A DNA stretch of 64,000 bases from Epiperipatus broadwayi (lineage: Eukaryota > Onychophora > Udeonychophora > Euonychophora > Peripatidae), in NCBI GenBank assembly GCA_028023455.1, contig JAQFVV010006221.1, forward strand, positions 62,001 through 126,000, given 5' to 3'. Shown in pieces: positions 10,801-22,380 of this stretch. A program made the translations under genes and the position numbers. The notes beneath the pieces are model-generated. The model made no database searches. It was not told the origin of the DNA and saw nothing but the letters and a program-made list of their open reading frames with translations. Position 1 is the stretch's first letter, and each line of letters starts with the position of its first letter.

Positions 10801-10905
10801 TATTAATATAATATTTAATCTGCAATGGATATTTTACTTGATTTCTATATATATATCATGTATATAATAAAAATAATTACAGCAGCCAGATTAGATTCCA
10901 CCATT

Positions 10906-11137
10906 TTACTTAAAAAAATCAACAATTATATAAGACAATGGTCCAAATAATGGTGGAGTAGTTAATAATACTATAAGCAAAAATAAACAGGAAATTAATC
11001 CTGCTATTTGAGTTTGACCTCCATCAGCTTCTTGAACCATACTCCTTGATAAAGATGCAGCTGCAGGGTAACAACCCAAAAAAAGCTGTGAGAAAATGGT
11101 AGAACTACTTAATGCTATCATCTCCTGATTTGCATTC
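10906..11137 (-). pseudogene. SLC26-family anion transporter fragment
   Basis: The minus-strand translation contains NANQEMIAL, then GCYPAAASLSRSMVQE, GGQTQIAGLISCLFLL and PPLFGPL. This order is the hallmark of the SLC26/SulP sulfate-anion transporter membrane domain (ANQE..AL, CxP..SLSRS..QE..GG.TQ.AG..S, GPLF..LP), which moves sulfate, chloride, bicarbonate or oxalate across membranes. Only about 70 of the usual 600-800 residues are present and the frame ends at a stop soon after the conserved block. No clear splice acceptor lies just upstream. It may be a diverged exon, but the inverted second copy and the lack of neighbouring exons favour a pseudogene fragment captured by a repeat. Confidence 0.65.
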
Positions 11138-11154
11138 AGATTATAAACCCCCTT

Positions 11155-11385
11155 TTGGCTAAAATCTTGGCTAGTAATACAGATATTGCAAAACAGATCA
11201 TTGCAAGAGCAAAGCTATCTCCTGATGTTGTGCCTAAATTATTTGTACTTGGTTGTTACCCTGCAACTGCATCTTTATTAAGGAGTGTGATTCAAGAAGA
11301 TGTCAGAGATCAAACTCAGATAGCAGGATTGATTTCCTGTTTATTTTTGCTTACAGTATTATCAGCTACTACATCCTTGTTTTGA
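11155..11385 (+). pseudogene. SLC26-family fragment, inverted second copy
   Basis: The plus-strand frame shares LGCYPATASL, RSVIQED and QTQIAGLISCLFLLTVLS with the minus-strand copy at 10906-11137, but its N-terminal part (before LGCYP) has drifted, and substitutions hit conserved positions (LSRS has become LLRS, GGQTQ has become RDQTQ). It ends at a stop after LF. More degenerate than its partner. Confidence 0.6.
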
Positions 11386-11450
11386 TCTTTATTTTATATA
11401 ACTATTGGATTTATTTAGCAAAATAATGGAAATTAATCAAGCTGCTGTAA

Positions 11451-12149
11451 TTATTTATATATGTGTGTTTGAGTGTATGTGTGCATGTGCGTATGGCTTC
11501 AGAAAGGAATTTGCTGTTAACTGAAAGGAGGACCTTTGTTTGTTCTTGGAATCCTTAAAGGAAACAAGCAAGACAAATTCCTAATGTCCACTCCATATAT
11601 TCTTGTCATTGCAGATGTTAATACTATATGATTATTTATACAATATACAAACTATACCAAATTTCTTCTTTTTTGAGCAAATGTAATATCTGGAAACTAA
11701 TGAATATACTCACAAAAAATTAAATATCAAAAAAACTACCTTTTCTGTGAGTCAATTAATTACCAGATATTATACCATGCAAACATGGATGGGCTGTTCA
11801 CCAACACACATTCACCAGCATGGTAAGTTTATTAGCTTTTTACCTCTAAGTTTAATGTCAGGAAATACTATCATCTTTTTTCTCTTTTGTGTGTTAGCTC
11901 TTAATTGAAATTAATTGTTTTTTAAAGGCAGATGAATGTGTGGGTGAATGATTTTTTTTTTCTAATAAATATTTATAATCATGACAGACAAAAATAAATT
12001 ATGGCCCTTATTTCCAGGAGACTGTAAAGTAGCCATTCAAGGCTGTGATTGATGGCTGATTAGTGGATTATTGGTAGCTGATTGGTGGCTGAAGGTCTAG
12101 AATGCTAAGAATATGCTGGTTGCAGACCCAGACTGCCATTTGATGATGA
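11451..12149. other. Intergenic, possible 5' region of the following LINE
   Basis: The stretch 12035-12100 has short repeats of GGCTGATTGGTGG type directly before the endonuclease remnant, and may be its 5' untranslated region. The remainder shows nothing. Confidence 0.35.
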
Positions 12150-14889
12150 CATTATATTTAGGCACTTACAATTGCAGATCACTTTCAAGTGAAAGAAAAA
12201 TGCAAGAATTAGAAGAACTGTCTCATATTAAATGGGACATTATTGAACTTGGTAAAGTTTAGAAAAAGATAAAGAGATAATCGATTTAAAAAGTGGACAT
12301 GTACTACCCTACAAAGGCACAAACATTGGAAGTATAAGTGGAATAGAATTCATTATAAATAAAAAGTGGAACAATTTCATGGAGGTTGGTGGTGATCAGA
12401 CAGAGAATCAAAATTAATTATTCAACTTAATAGCAGATATCAAATGCAGATAATTTAAGTTGATATCCCAACAAGTTCTCATTGTGATAAAGAAGTAAAG
12501 GATTTTTATATGGATTTACAAAAGACTTTTGATCAGACCAAACAACATTTTAAAATTATCATGGGAGACTTTATTTCTAGAATTGATAAACAATTGAAAA
12601 ACGAAAGTGCTGTAAGTAAATTTGGTTATGGTGATAGGACATCGGCTTGTGATGTTTACAGAAAAAGATTATGAATTCTTTAAGAAAATGTTAAAATAAA
12701 AGCATCAACATGAAGGTACAGCAAAACTGAATTATATTTTACACTAACAGAAAATTATGTATTTCAAGAGTATAATGTTCTTAATAAATTCAATGCAGGA
12801 ATTGATCATTGATTGGTGAGATGTAAGATAGATGTTAATGCAAAACTAAAGAGACAAAAATTATTAAAAAAAAAACAATATTTACAGTTTAAATTCCTAA
12901 TTTTCAAAAACATTTTAATGAATTCAAATTTAAACTGGCAAACCATTTTCAAATATTAACAGATTTTGAACATGATTCAGATTTGAACGAAATTAATAGG
13001 AAGATAAATAATACACTTTTAAAAATTATAACAAAGATAGCTGATACAAAAAAGAAGCAATTTACCAGTAAACTTTCTCCTGAGACAAGACAATTTATGA
13101 AGAAAAAAAGGAATATGAAAAAGATGCATTAAGAAGATGTGAATATCTCAAATTTTGTAAAAGAGCATGAAAAAAAGTTGATAATGATATAAGAAAGTAT
13201 AATTGTGAACTAGAAAGAAAAGGTCTAGAAGAGAATAAATGTCTCAAGAATGTAAAACAACATCTTAGTATTAATATAAAACTTATTTCTGCAATAAGGA
13301 AAAAATATGGAGCTATTACTAAAAAGAGTCAACATCATGACGTATATAAAACAGTTCTATCAAGAATTATATAACAATAAAGAACAAAAAAATATCTCCT
13401 ACAACTACTATATCCTCTGTATTGCCCAGGATTTTAAATGAAGAATTGAGACATGCAATTAAACTTATGAAGAAGGAAAAAATAGTGGAATTATAATCAA
13501 TATGTTAAAAATAAGAAGGCGAAGTTATAAAAAATTTTTTGGCAAAGTTATATACCAAATGTCTAAATGATAAAGATGTACCATATGATTGGAAGAATGC
13601 AATATTAATAATTAAAAAAGAGGACAAAGAAAATATTAGAAATTACAGATCTATCAATCTGTTATCAGTTTTATATAAAAATTTTACCAAGATAATTACA
13701 ATTCATCTATAGACAACACTGGTTTCAACCAAACAAGAGAACAAGCTGGATTTAAAAGTAATTTTAGTATAATGGATCACATCCAAATATTGAGTAAAGT
13801 TATAAAAAGGACAAATGAATATGAGTTGCCATTATACTTTAGATTTGTAGATTATGAAAAGGCATTTGATTCTATAAGCATTTCTTCAATGATTAAAGCA
13901 TTGGATCATCAAGATATAGACACAGGATATTGTCATATTCTGAAGAATATTTTTTAAAATGCAACAGCAACAATTAGATTACATAATGATACTAGGAACA
14001 TTAATATTGAGAAGGATATAAGACAGGGTGACTCCATATCTCCAAAACTTTTTACAGCAGTGTTGCAAGAAGCATTTTAAGGATTAAAATGGGAAGCTAA
14101 GGGAATAAAAGTAAATGGAAATTATTTAAGTTATCTAGATTTTTCAGCTGAAGTAGTTGTTCTTGCAAATAATGTTTTAAAGCTTCATGAAATGTTGCAA
14201 AAGTTATCATATGAAAGTAAGTAAGTAGGATTAAAGGTCAATGTTAAAAAACTACAGTAACATTCAATGGATTTTCTCAAAATAAAAAAAAAAAAACAAA
14301 GATTGATAATGATGTGTTAAAATAAGTTAACTGTTACAGATATCTTGGTCACTTTATTACTACAGATGGATACATAATGGATGAAATTAATAATAGAGTT
14401 AAACTTGGTTGGAGTGCTTTTGGTAGAAACAATGAAATATGCCTATGTGTTTGAAAAAGAAAATTTTTAATAACTACGTGTTAAAAGTTTTCACAGATCT
14501 GAGATTTGAATATTTAACAGAAGAGCAATACAGAGAGTTCAGATGACTCAATGAACTAGCAGAGATGTATGTTAGGAGTAACAAGAAGGAATCAAAAATG
14601 AAATACATGGATAGAAGAACAAACAGGCATTATTGATATTGAAAAAATTGAAAGACTGTAGTGAAGTTTGACTAAACTTATTGCTAGAAGAGCTAATAAT
14701 AGATGGACAGTTGGAATCTTAAACTCGATTCCAAAAGATTGTAAAAAATCTAGAAATAGGCTGCATATGAGAAAAATAGATGAAATAAGGAAGTGTTCTG
14801 AAATGAAGTGGAGAAGAGAGACTAGAAATCAGAGAAGATGGATTAAACTTGGAGAGACCTTAATCCTGAAATGGATCTATAATAGTTGA
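12150..14889 (+). pseudogene. Degenerate RTE-like LINE (endonuclease + reverse transcriptase)
   Basis: Translation in shifting frames shows the order of the single RTE-type polyprotein often annotated as endonuclease-reverse transcriptase or craniofacial development protein 2-like. An APE endonuclease start (TYNCRSLSSERK near 12168) and MGDF near 12561 come first. RT motifs follow: FVDYEKAFDS at 13843, RQGDSISPKLF near 14020 and YLGHFITTDG near 14345. The C-terminal frame 14668-14889 has RWTVGILNSIPKDCKKSR and WRRETRNQRRWIKLGET. Many stops and frameshifts interrupt it, and the catalytic FADD box is replaced by FSAE near 14140, so it is dead. In life it would nick target DNA and reverse-transcribe its own RNA. 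Length (2.7 kb) is close to full for the coding part. The 3' end of another copy lies at 30624-30850. Confidence 0.85.
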
Positions 14890-15382
14890 AAATGATGATT
14901 TATACATATATGTGTGTGTGCATGGATTCAATACAAATAATTAAATTACAATACAATAAATATAGAGTCAACTACTTACAAGTTCTGTACAATATTTTAC
15001 TCAAAAGGCTTATTTAAATAATAATGTACACCAGGAAACTCTTTTATCGTTTTTAAACCCCACTGTTATATTTAACATGTATGTCATTTGGTATGAAGTC
15101 AGTCCATATTATTCTCTTTCTAAGTATTTTTTTTATTTGTTTGTTGGCTTATCCTCTTTCTTTAATTTCTTTTTAATTGTTTTTATCTCATTCTCTTGAA
15201 TTACTTCAATCTCCTAAGAATATCTTTATTTGCTAATTTTGATTTGTTTTAAAAAAAACAACAAATTACTTTCATCAGTTAGTTTGTTTTTAATTTATTT
15301 TATTTATTTATTTTTATTGCTATCTTTTTTTACTCTAATTATTACATATTTAAAGTAAATAAAATAATATAAATATTGGTAA
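14890..15382. other. AT-rich intergenic DNA
   Basis: Follows the LINE stop codon with a short GATGATT tail and T-rich low-complexity DNA. No other feature. Confidence 0.4.
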
Positions 15383-15384
15383 TA

Positions 15385-15890
15385 CAGATAATCCCTGAAC
15401 CCAAGGTTGGCAGCCATGTTTTTGTTTAATTGAATATTTTCAGGGACATAGTTATCCTATAACCCTAATGAACATATTTTAATACATATCAATAAATCAA
15501 TTATTTTTCATTCTTATTAACTTTAAAAAATAGCAATAAATGTATTATAAATTTCATTTCTAAGATGTAATAAATGCACTCATGAATAACCCACACTGGT
15601 CACTTTTTGTTCTTAAACGAAATCCTTATAAAAATTATATTTACTGCAATTTGACTTATTAAATTAATTTTATTTAAAATGTATTGTTGTACTTTTGTGC
15701 CATTTCTGTGAATGGAATTTATAATAGATTTATTGCTATTTTTCAAGTTAACAGGAATTTATAACTGATTTATTGATATTTTTTAATATTAACAAGTAAA
15801 TCATATTCATTAGGGTTAAATAAATATGTTCCTGAAAATGTATAATTAAACAAAAACATAGCTGCCAACTTTGAGTTTAAGGATTATCTG
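15385..15890. mobile_element. MITE with TA target duplication (Tc1/mariner type)
   Basis: Terminal inverted repeats of about 105 bp start CAGATAATCC at 15385 and end GGATTATCTG at 15890, flanked by TA on both sides (15383-15384, 15891-15892). The arms share GGCAGC(C/T)ATGTTTTTGTTTAATT, quoted here as a short consensus. TA duplication and CAG..CTG ends fit the Tc1/mariner/pogo superfamily. No transposase frame, so non-autonomous. Confidence 0.7.
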
Positions 15891-15953
15891 TAAGTACCAA
15901 AATATCTTATATAAGAATAAGAAAAATGTAAGTTTCCCAGTACAGATTACATA

Positions 15954-16053
15954 GGCAAAACTCTCCATACAGTAGTGCCACCCTGTGCCAAACAGAGTAA
16001 TCAATGGATGCCAGAAAGCTTGTGCATAAAATCCCTATCTAGTGCCTACTCAT
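15954..16053 (-). mobile_element. Family A fragment (3' end only)
   Basis: About 100 bp matching the 3' outer end of the family A unit (GGCAAAACTCTCC to CCTACTCAT). It stops just before the ribozyme, so it is 5'-truncated, as retrotransposed copies often are. Confidence 0.7.
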
Positions 16054-16559
16054 GTTGAATCTTGTGTATTTTATTCTTTCTTTATTATCTTTTCTGAATT
16101 TGATGTCCAGTATTTTGAGTAATAACATATTTTTTAAAAGTAAAAGTTTTACAAAATTTCAGAATATTGGTTAAACATTAATATAATCAAATAGTAATTT
16201 CTTGGAAAAGAGTGAATCTATTGTTTCTATACAATAAAAAAGTTATTGAAAGAAAAATATTACCCAGAGCTTATTTTGCTATTTATTTTATTTTAAGGAT
16301 AAAAATACAATAGGAATTAGTTTTTTTTCTAATTCTTACTGCTTCAATAGCTGCATGAATGAAAAAACATGCACTCAGTAAAATAAAATAAATATGCTCT
16401 CCATTTATTATTAATTACTATATTATTACTATTTTTAAAATTATTTATATTATAACTTTGATTTATATATTCAAATAAAAAATCATCTGTCATATATATA
16501 CATTGAAAAATATTATACACTTGCATTTTAATAAACAGTACATATTCTAATCAATGTTT
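16054..16559. other. AT-rich intergenic DNA, nothing recognised
   Basis: A 60-codon minus frame (16344-16526) has no recognisable similarity. Confidence 0.4.
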
Positions 16560-16900
16560 ATCAACAAAAAGGAAACTACTATATGCTATTCCCTTTGAAT
16601 TTAAGAGGGAGGACTTGAAACAAAATATAGCATAATTCACAGCTTCACTATACATGTAACAATTATACAAAATGTACAAAAAATAAACTATATAAGGATA
16701 TATAATTTTCACTCATTTTTAATTAACCAATTATTAATTAAACTAATTGATGTTTTATATATATTCATATAATTATGTTTATTGTAGTTGCTATAATTAT
16801 TATCATATATTTTCCTTCTATTAGGTTTTTTAAGGTAGTTTAAAGTTTTAATATTTTTATATAAACTATTTTATATTCAAATTTTAAATAGTCAATATAT
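16560..16900 (+). repeat. Relative of the 27629-28426 palindrome
   Basis: Shares AATTATTAATTAAA..TTGATGTTTTATA and the following ATATTTTCCTTCTATTA-type segment with the left arm at 27900-28010. Only one arm and part of the centre are present. Confidence 0.5.
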
Positions 16901-16974
16901 AATGCAGATTAATTATATCTTCTATAAATTGTGTTAATATGCCCCTTTGCTAATTGTTTTCCTAAATATGAAGG

Positions 16975-17640
16975 AGTATTCAAAAATAACCAGAATTTTG
17001 TAATAAAAAACTCTATATGGTGTTGTAAATTGAATCGCTTTTAAAATATAGTATATTTAATGCCGTGCATCAGTCTAAGGGTGTTTTGACTATTCAAAGT
17101 AGTCTGGAAATACTTGCAAAGTCATGCCTCCATCATTGTTTCCCTCACCACTTCTAAGTCTATAAAAAAAGAGACATTTTTCATCTGAGAGATTAAAAAG
17201 AAATCATACAGAGTGAGATCAAGTGAATGCGGTGAATGGATAAGCTGGGTCATTTTAAATGTAATTAAAAATTGTCTCTTATTCAAGCTATGTGTGTTAG
17301 CATGCTGTTGTGATAAAACATGGACTCATCCTCACTTTGCCATGAATGGGATGTTTGCATGCAAAAGTTTCAAATCTTGTAAATTTCAAATGCCTGATCA
17401 TTACAAATTAATTTTGAGTGAAAATTGCTGTTGCATCTCTCAAAAAATCAACATCATCTTGACATTTGACTTCACTTGTCATGCTTTTTTAGGATGTCAT
17501 GAATTTAGCATTTCCACTAAATCATGCATAAACTTGCACTTTTCCAGAGCAATTTGCTTGTACGATGTTTAAAACAGCAGTTGTTTTCCCTGTCATTTTT
17601 CCTAAGACAACAAAATATCATCTTGTACCAACTTTTCAGC
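16975..17640 (-). pseudogene. Degenerate mariner-type transposase
   Basis: The minus-strand frames carry a diverged mariner (D,D34D) transposase C-terminal half: KSNVKMMLIF near 17450, then QQHANTHSLNKRQFL in place of the HHDNAPAH block, and LIHSPHSLDLTLYDFF near 17230, corresponding to the HPPYSPDL.P.DFFLF block. The last segment continues MKNVSFFIDLEVVRE. Stops and frameshifts are frequent, and the 119-codon plus frame at 17213-17572 is its antisense. A functional enzyme would cut and paste DNA at TA sites. The end of the element lies near 16975, and I could not define its terminal repeats. Confidence 0.7.
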
Positions 17641-17672
17641 CATTATAAAAATTGACAAATACCTGAAATGCA

Positions 17673-17915
17673 CATGAGCACCATTTCTTATGATTGTTCA
17701 TAACTGCTGGAGGGTTGCATTAGATTCTAATATCTAGGTGCAGTGCTCTCAGATCCAAGGCTCCTCACTGATGAAGGCCAAAAAGCCAGAAACTAGTCTG
17801 GGGATATTGGATGAGTAGGCACTAGATAGGGATTTTATGCACAAGCCTTATGGCATCTATTGATTACTCCGGCTTGCACTGAGTGGCACTGCTGTATGGA
17901 AAGTTTTGCCTGTTT
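17673..17915. mobile_element. Family A hammerhead element with TSD
   Basis: Flanked by a 12 bp duplication (ACCTGAAATGCA at 17661-17672, ACCTGAAATACA at 17916-17927). The first 35 bp are in minus orientation (AGCACCATTTCTTATG...). From about 17706 the sequence is in plus orientation through ribozyme and 3' end (GTTTTGCCTGTTT). Same inverted layout as 1443-2636 but with a very short left piece. Confidence 0.8.
17753..17812 (+). ncRNA. Type I hammerhead ribozyme, best family A copy
   Basis: Core CTGATGA at 17768-17774, stem II GGC 17776-17778 with GCC 17785-17787, GAAAC 17789-17793, GTC 17796-17798. Stem I has ATCCAA (17753-17758) with TTGGAT (17807-17812) and TCCTCA (17762-17767) with TGGGGA (17799-17804, one G-U). 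Predicted cleavage lies between 17798 and 17799. A-A at the stem II base and the two-pair stem III are the weak points. Stem III could be stabilised as a dimer through the palindrome ACTAGT. Confidence 0.8.
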
Positions 17916-17927
17916 ACCTGAAATACA

Positions 17928-18920
17928 CTTTACAAAAAAAATGTGCTATTGTGACCATGATTTCACACGATGATGACATTTGGCAGATTGATGTAGAAGA
18001 GTCTTCGCAAGAGGTATCTAGAAGGAGAAGTATGTACTACAACAGATATAGCTACTAGAGAATAATTCCAGTTATTTTGGCTACCCCCCCTCATATATTA
18101 AATTTATTTACTATATATGTTAGTTAATTTTTAGTTCATGCTTGTGTAGATGTATCTAAAACACACACATTTATATTACCACTTTTATCTTAGCATCTCA
18201 TTGTTGCAATTTCTACAAATCCCATGTTATACTGTATTAATTTAACAAATTTAGATGGCTTAGCATTGACTGTGTATGCGCAATACGTGCAGTAAAAAAG
18301 AATTTCAAGTAAAACTTATTAAAATGATAACTTGTTTATTTATATTTGATTTTGCTCCCCACCATACTCTTAATTTAAATGTGGATATTAGAAATTAAAC
18401 TAAATATAGAAATTGAACAAAGTTTTAAATTTTAAAGCATCTTTATTAGGTATAGTTCGTAAATATGTTCAAAGTATACTAAATATATGCATTATTTTCT
18501 ATAGTTAAGGTGTATAATCTCAGGACCCACATATTATGAACATTTCCAGAAATGACATATATGTGATAATTTTGAAAATAAATGGAGCAATCGTATATGT
18601 TCACAGTATTGCAGATTGTAAACTCCATTTGGAGGGTTTGGTAGCTGTAAGACTTTACTTGATTTGATTTTATGTTGTGTAATGGAGAACTATAGATAAT
18701 CAATATAATTAGATTCTTAATTTTTTTATATTTTAAACATGAAAACATTATACTTAAATATTTTTTATACAATTGAGCTTTGCTATGTCATTTACTGGTA
18801 GCATTGATCTTGACTACTATTGTTTTCCAGTACTACGATTCTTAGATTTGGCAGGTATAGAAACCTTTCTAGTAGCTTGACTACCATACTACTTATATTT
18901 ACACAGTATGTCAATTGATA
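17928..18920. other. AT-rich intergenic DNA, nothing recognised
   Basis: A 97-codon minus frame (18479-18772) shows no known motif and no codon-like pattern. Nothing else is supported. Confidence 0.4.
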
Positions 18921-19137
18921 CCATATAATACTAAATCATCTATGCTCTTTACTACTGTTAAACAATCCTTTATTTATCACCCTCTTTTACAGTTTACAGT
19001 TTCGATTGCCCCAGCAGTCTTCTTCAGAACTTTTAAATCTTTTAACTTCAACTGTAAACTGTAAAAGAGGGTGGTAAATAAAGCATTGTGTAACAGTAGT
19101 AAAGTGCATGGATGATTTAGTATTATATGATATACAT
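18921..19137. mobile_element. Family D palindrome with central hammerhead-like motif
   Basis: Arms of about 80 bp (18921-19000 and 19051-19137) are inverted copies: CTAAATCATC against GATGATTTAG, TTTACTACTGTTA against TAACAGTAGTAAA, TTATCACCCTCTTTTACAG against its complement. The ribozyme-like segment occupies the end of the left arm and the centre. This is again an inverted layout with the 3' sides outward, as in family A. Confidence 0.6.
18985..19038 (-). ncRNA. Hammerhead-like motif, family D
   Basis: Minus strand: AGTT, core CTGAAGA (fits CUGANGA), stem II GACTGC/GCAATC with one C-A mismatch and loop TGGG, GAAAC, then TGTA with AACT closing a short stem I. Stem III in a monomer is minimal, but ACTGT can pair with another copy around a U-U. 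A related copy lies at 42257-42305. Confidence 0.45.
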
Positions 19138-19309
19138 TTGGCAATGCTATAAGAAAGAGTAGTTATTATACTCCTTGAAGAAGATATATCATTTAATCAG
19201 AACTATTTATAAAAACAATAAATAATGATTTGGTGTGTGCTTTTCTTTTAGATTAATAAGTCTCTCCATACATACAAATTAGTTTAATTATGCGGTTATC
19301 ACTTTAATA

Positions 19310-19561
19310 TTCAAATTTGCATATATTTGTTCATCTGTGTAACATGTTTTTTTCTTCTTTATAACCTAAAACTAAATCCACTTTCACCTGAAGATCACCA
19401 TAATAAGAGCTATGATTAACATGAACTAAGCCAAATAATTGTGGTGAACTTCATGGAAAGTGCACTCAGCTTTAGGTTATAAAGAAAAAAGAAATCACTT
19501 CCTTATGCAAATGAATAAATGTATGCAAATTTGAATTACAAATGCAAAGGGAAAATCAATA
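19310..19561. mobile_element. Inverted-repeat element with 14 bp TSD
   Basis: The direct repeat TTATCACTTTAATA occurs at 19296-19309 and 19562-19575. Inside, the two halves are inverted copies (GCAAATTTGAATT end, TATAACCTAAA against TTTAGGTTATA, GAAGATCACCA against TGGTGAACTTC). A relative is at 55075-55235. The long duplication suggests retrotransposition, and the two-piece inverted form resembles families A and D. No ribozyme core found. Confidence 0.6.
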
Positions 19562-19575
19562 TTATCACTTTAATA

Positions 19576-20142
19576 AGTGTTAAAAACGAAATAAAAATCA
19601 ATAATTTTAAATAATTTGTTATATTAATGACTTAATTGCTGATTGAAACCATTAACTGCATCAGTTTTCCTTTATTTTAAAAACAAAGAATATAACACAT
19701 AATTAAGGGTCAAAGTTCACACAAAATTGGAAATTTGCATAAATTATTAAAAAGTGAATTAGAGAAACCTAAAAAAAAAAAATTAAAAACAAAATCTAAC
19801 TTTAATATATGACTTTTATTTATAGTTTGTACTTTTAATTGTTAAAATTGCACTAAATTTAATTGATCAAACATAAATAAGATTTTTATATATGTAAAAT
19901 ACTTTCAGTATCCACTAGGTGGCAGTTTTTAATGTTACATTATTTTAAAATGTCCTTAAATAGACATTGCTTGAAGTAAATTTATGTGTATGAACTAGGT
20001 AAAAGGGTTATAATTAGCTCACAAATAAAAAATATTTTAAAAATAACTAACATTTAAAATAAATTAATAATTCTTATAAATTATAAAACTAAAACGTACA
20101 GAAAAATAGGCTACAATCATTACTTTAGTATTCTGGGATAAC
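19576..20142. other. AT-rich intergenic DNA, nothing recognised
   Basis: Contains ATCCACTAGGTGGCAG at about 19910, faintly like part of the 27629-28426 repeat (CTACTGGCTC region). Nothing else. Confidence 0.35.
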
Positions 20143-20159
20143 ATGACTATAATAACAAA

Positions 20160-20213
20160 CTACTACTACTACTACTACTATTATTATTATTATTATTATT
20201 ATTATAGTAACAA

Positions 20214-20274
<61 letters not shown>

Positions 20275-20296
20275 TTACTACTACTACTACTACTAC

Positions 20297-20332
<36 letters not shown>
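20160..20332 (+). repeat. (CTA)n / (ATT)n microsatellite
   Basis: Alternating runs of CTA and ATT trinucleotides immediately upstream of the LINE remnant. Translations of it as poly-Leu or poly-Tyr are artefacts. Confidence 0.9.
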
Positions 20333-20333
<1 letters not shown>

Positions 20334-20334
20334 A

Positions 20335-22068
20335 ATTAGCTTTTATACCTGTATTAGTTTACTTGTTTAACCTATCTTTATCTTCTGGTGTATTTCCTGA
20401 ATGTTTGAAAGTATGGGTTATTACACCCATTTTTAAAAAAGGTGATCCTTTGATTATTAGCAATTATAGACCTATTTCTATAATATCTGTTGTTGCTAAA
20501 TTATTTGAGATGGCAGTTAAGGATAAGATGATGTCATTTTTGAATGTTCATAAAGTGATTTCTGTGTATCAGTTTGGCTTTGTTGCTGGAAAGAGTACTT
20601 TAGATGCTATTTATAACCATGTACATAATGTGACATTATCATTGGATAAGGGTCTCAAGACAGCAGCTGTTTATTTGGATTTGTCCAAGGCATTTGACTC
20701 TGTTAATCATACAGTTTTATTACATCGTTTGTGTTCATATGGTTTTAGAGGTCATTTTGCTTCTTGGTTGTTAAGTTCCATGAAGGATAGGAGACAGGCT
20801 ACTAAAATACATGGTATTATTGGTGAATTTAGATTAGTTAAACATGGTGTTCCACAAGGTTCTGTACTTGGACCTATACTGTTTTTAATTTATATAAATG
20901 ACATCTTTAATTTATCTTTGAATTCAAAGATTTACGGGTTTGCTGATGATATTGCTTTGTCCTGTGATGCTGTTTCATATAGTATTCTGGAGCAATTGAT
21001 TAATAAAGATCTAGAATTAACAAGTAACTGGCTTATGATAAATTATTTAACTATTAATTGTAATAAAACCAGAGGTATTCTGTTCTCTTATAAACACTGC
21101 ACACATTCAATTAGTATTAGGATTTGTGATCAGTATAATATTCAAAAAGTATTTGTACATGTTGTAACATTAGTTTTGTTGATAATTATTGCTATTTAGG
21201 CATCTATATTGATTCAAGGTTATCTTGGTCTAAGCACATTGCCTACTTATGTTCTCGATTACGTAAAATTAATTAATTATTTTATTATCTGGTGAAATTC
21301 GTACCTAGATCTACTTTGATGACTAGATATTTTGCTTGTTATCAGAGTATATTATTTTACAATATTTTCATTTGGGGTGGGTCTACTGATTACTCACTAT
21401 CTCAATTGCATACTTTGCAAAATTATACAATGCATATTATTTTTGGTAGACATAGATTGACCTCTGTGCGAGATATATATGTCAATTCTGGTGTGCTATC
21501 TGTTTCTAAACTATATAGAATTATCATTGATATATATATATCGTCGTCGTTTTTTACTGTGTCGTAAAGTATCAATTATAAATACCCGCTTGGCTAACAA
21601 ATTTCAACTGGTGGTTCCAGATTTTTCTTTAGAAAGCAGTCGCAGGCAATTTAGTTACAATGGATTCAGGCTCTTTAATTCTTTTGTTACTGACTGTTCA
21701 ATTGATGTTGGTAATTTATCTTTGTATATTTTTAAAAAATATTTAAAATTTTGGTTATTGTCTCATGTAATATATTGATTAATTAATGTGTATATATATG
21801 TATATATATGTTTTTTTGTTTAATATGTATATCTTTTTGGTTGTATTTATTCTTATATTATTTGTTTTGGTTTACTTGTTTTACTTGTTTTAATATTTAT
21901 AGTATAGTAATGTATTTTATTATTATTACTGTTATTTTTGTTGGTGTTTTTGTTTTTGGTTTGTAATTAATAATTTAAGAAAGACTCCTAGCACAAGTTT
22001 ATCTTGTTTGGAGTATTTCTCTTTTCTTTTTATATGTATTGTTTGATTAATAAATAAATAAATAAATA
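20335..22068 (+). pseudogene. 5'-truncated CR1/Daphne-like LINE, reverse transcriptase
   Basis: An open frame from 20363 to 21199 (278 codons; similarity begins at about 20340) carries reverse transcriptase motifs in order: SNYRPISIISVVAKLFE (residues about 32-48), LDLSKAFDSVNH (about 105-116), GVPQGSVLGPILFLIYINDI (about 162-181) and GFADDIAL (about 192-199), so the catalytic FADD is intact. After 21199 the thumb and C-terminal part continue in shifted frames (21292-21567, 21479-21778) with FIWGGSTDYSLSQLHTLQN and NKFQLVVPDFSLESSRRQFS. The endonuclease and ORF1 are absent. The 3' end runs into an AATA/ATT tail. In life it would copy its RNA by target-primed reverse transcription. Assignment to the Daphne or CR1 clade is by motif spelling only. 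Confidence 0.85.
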
Positions 22069-22303
<235 letters not shown>

Positions 22304-22380
22304 TAAATTCATACTGGAAAAATAAAATATGTAGGAATTTTGTTGGGAGACAAAGAGAGAAAAGTTTTGAGTATCTATAT

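Larger units (their letters stand above)
10868..11450. repeat. Inverted repeat carrying SLC26-derived fragments
   Basis: Left (10868-11121) and right (about 11200-11450) arms are inverted copies. Both carry the same protein-like segment and the same 3' flank ending GCTGCTGTAATTATTT. The homology runs past the conserved protein part, so a genomic segment rather than a processed mRNA was duplicated. Confidence 0.6.

Noticed and set aside
17213-17572. 119-codon plus-strand frame
   Set aside because: It is the antisense of a degenerate mariner transposase on the minus strand.
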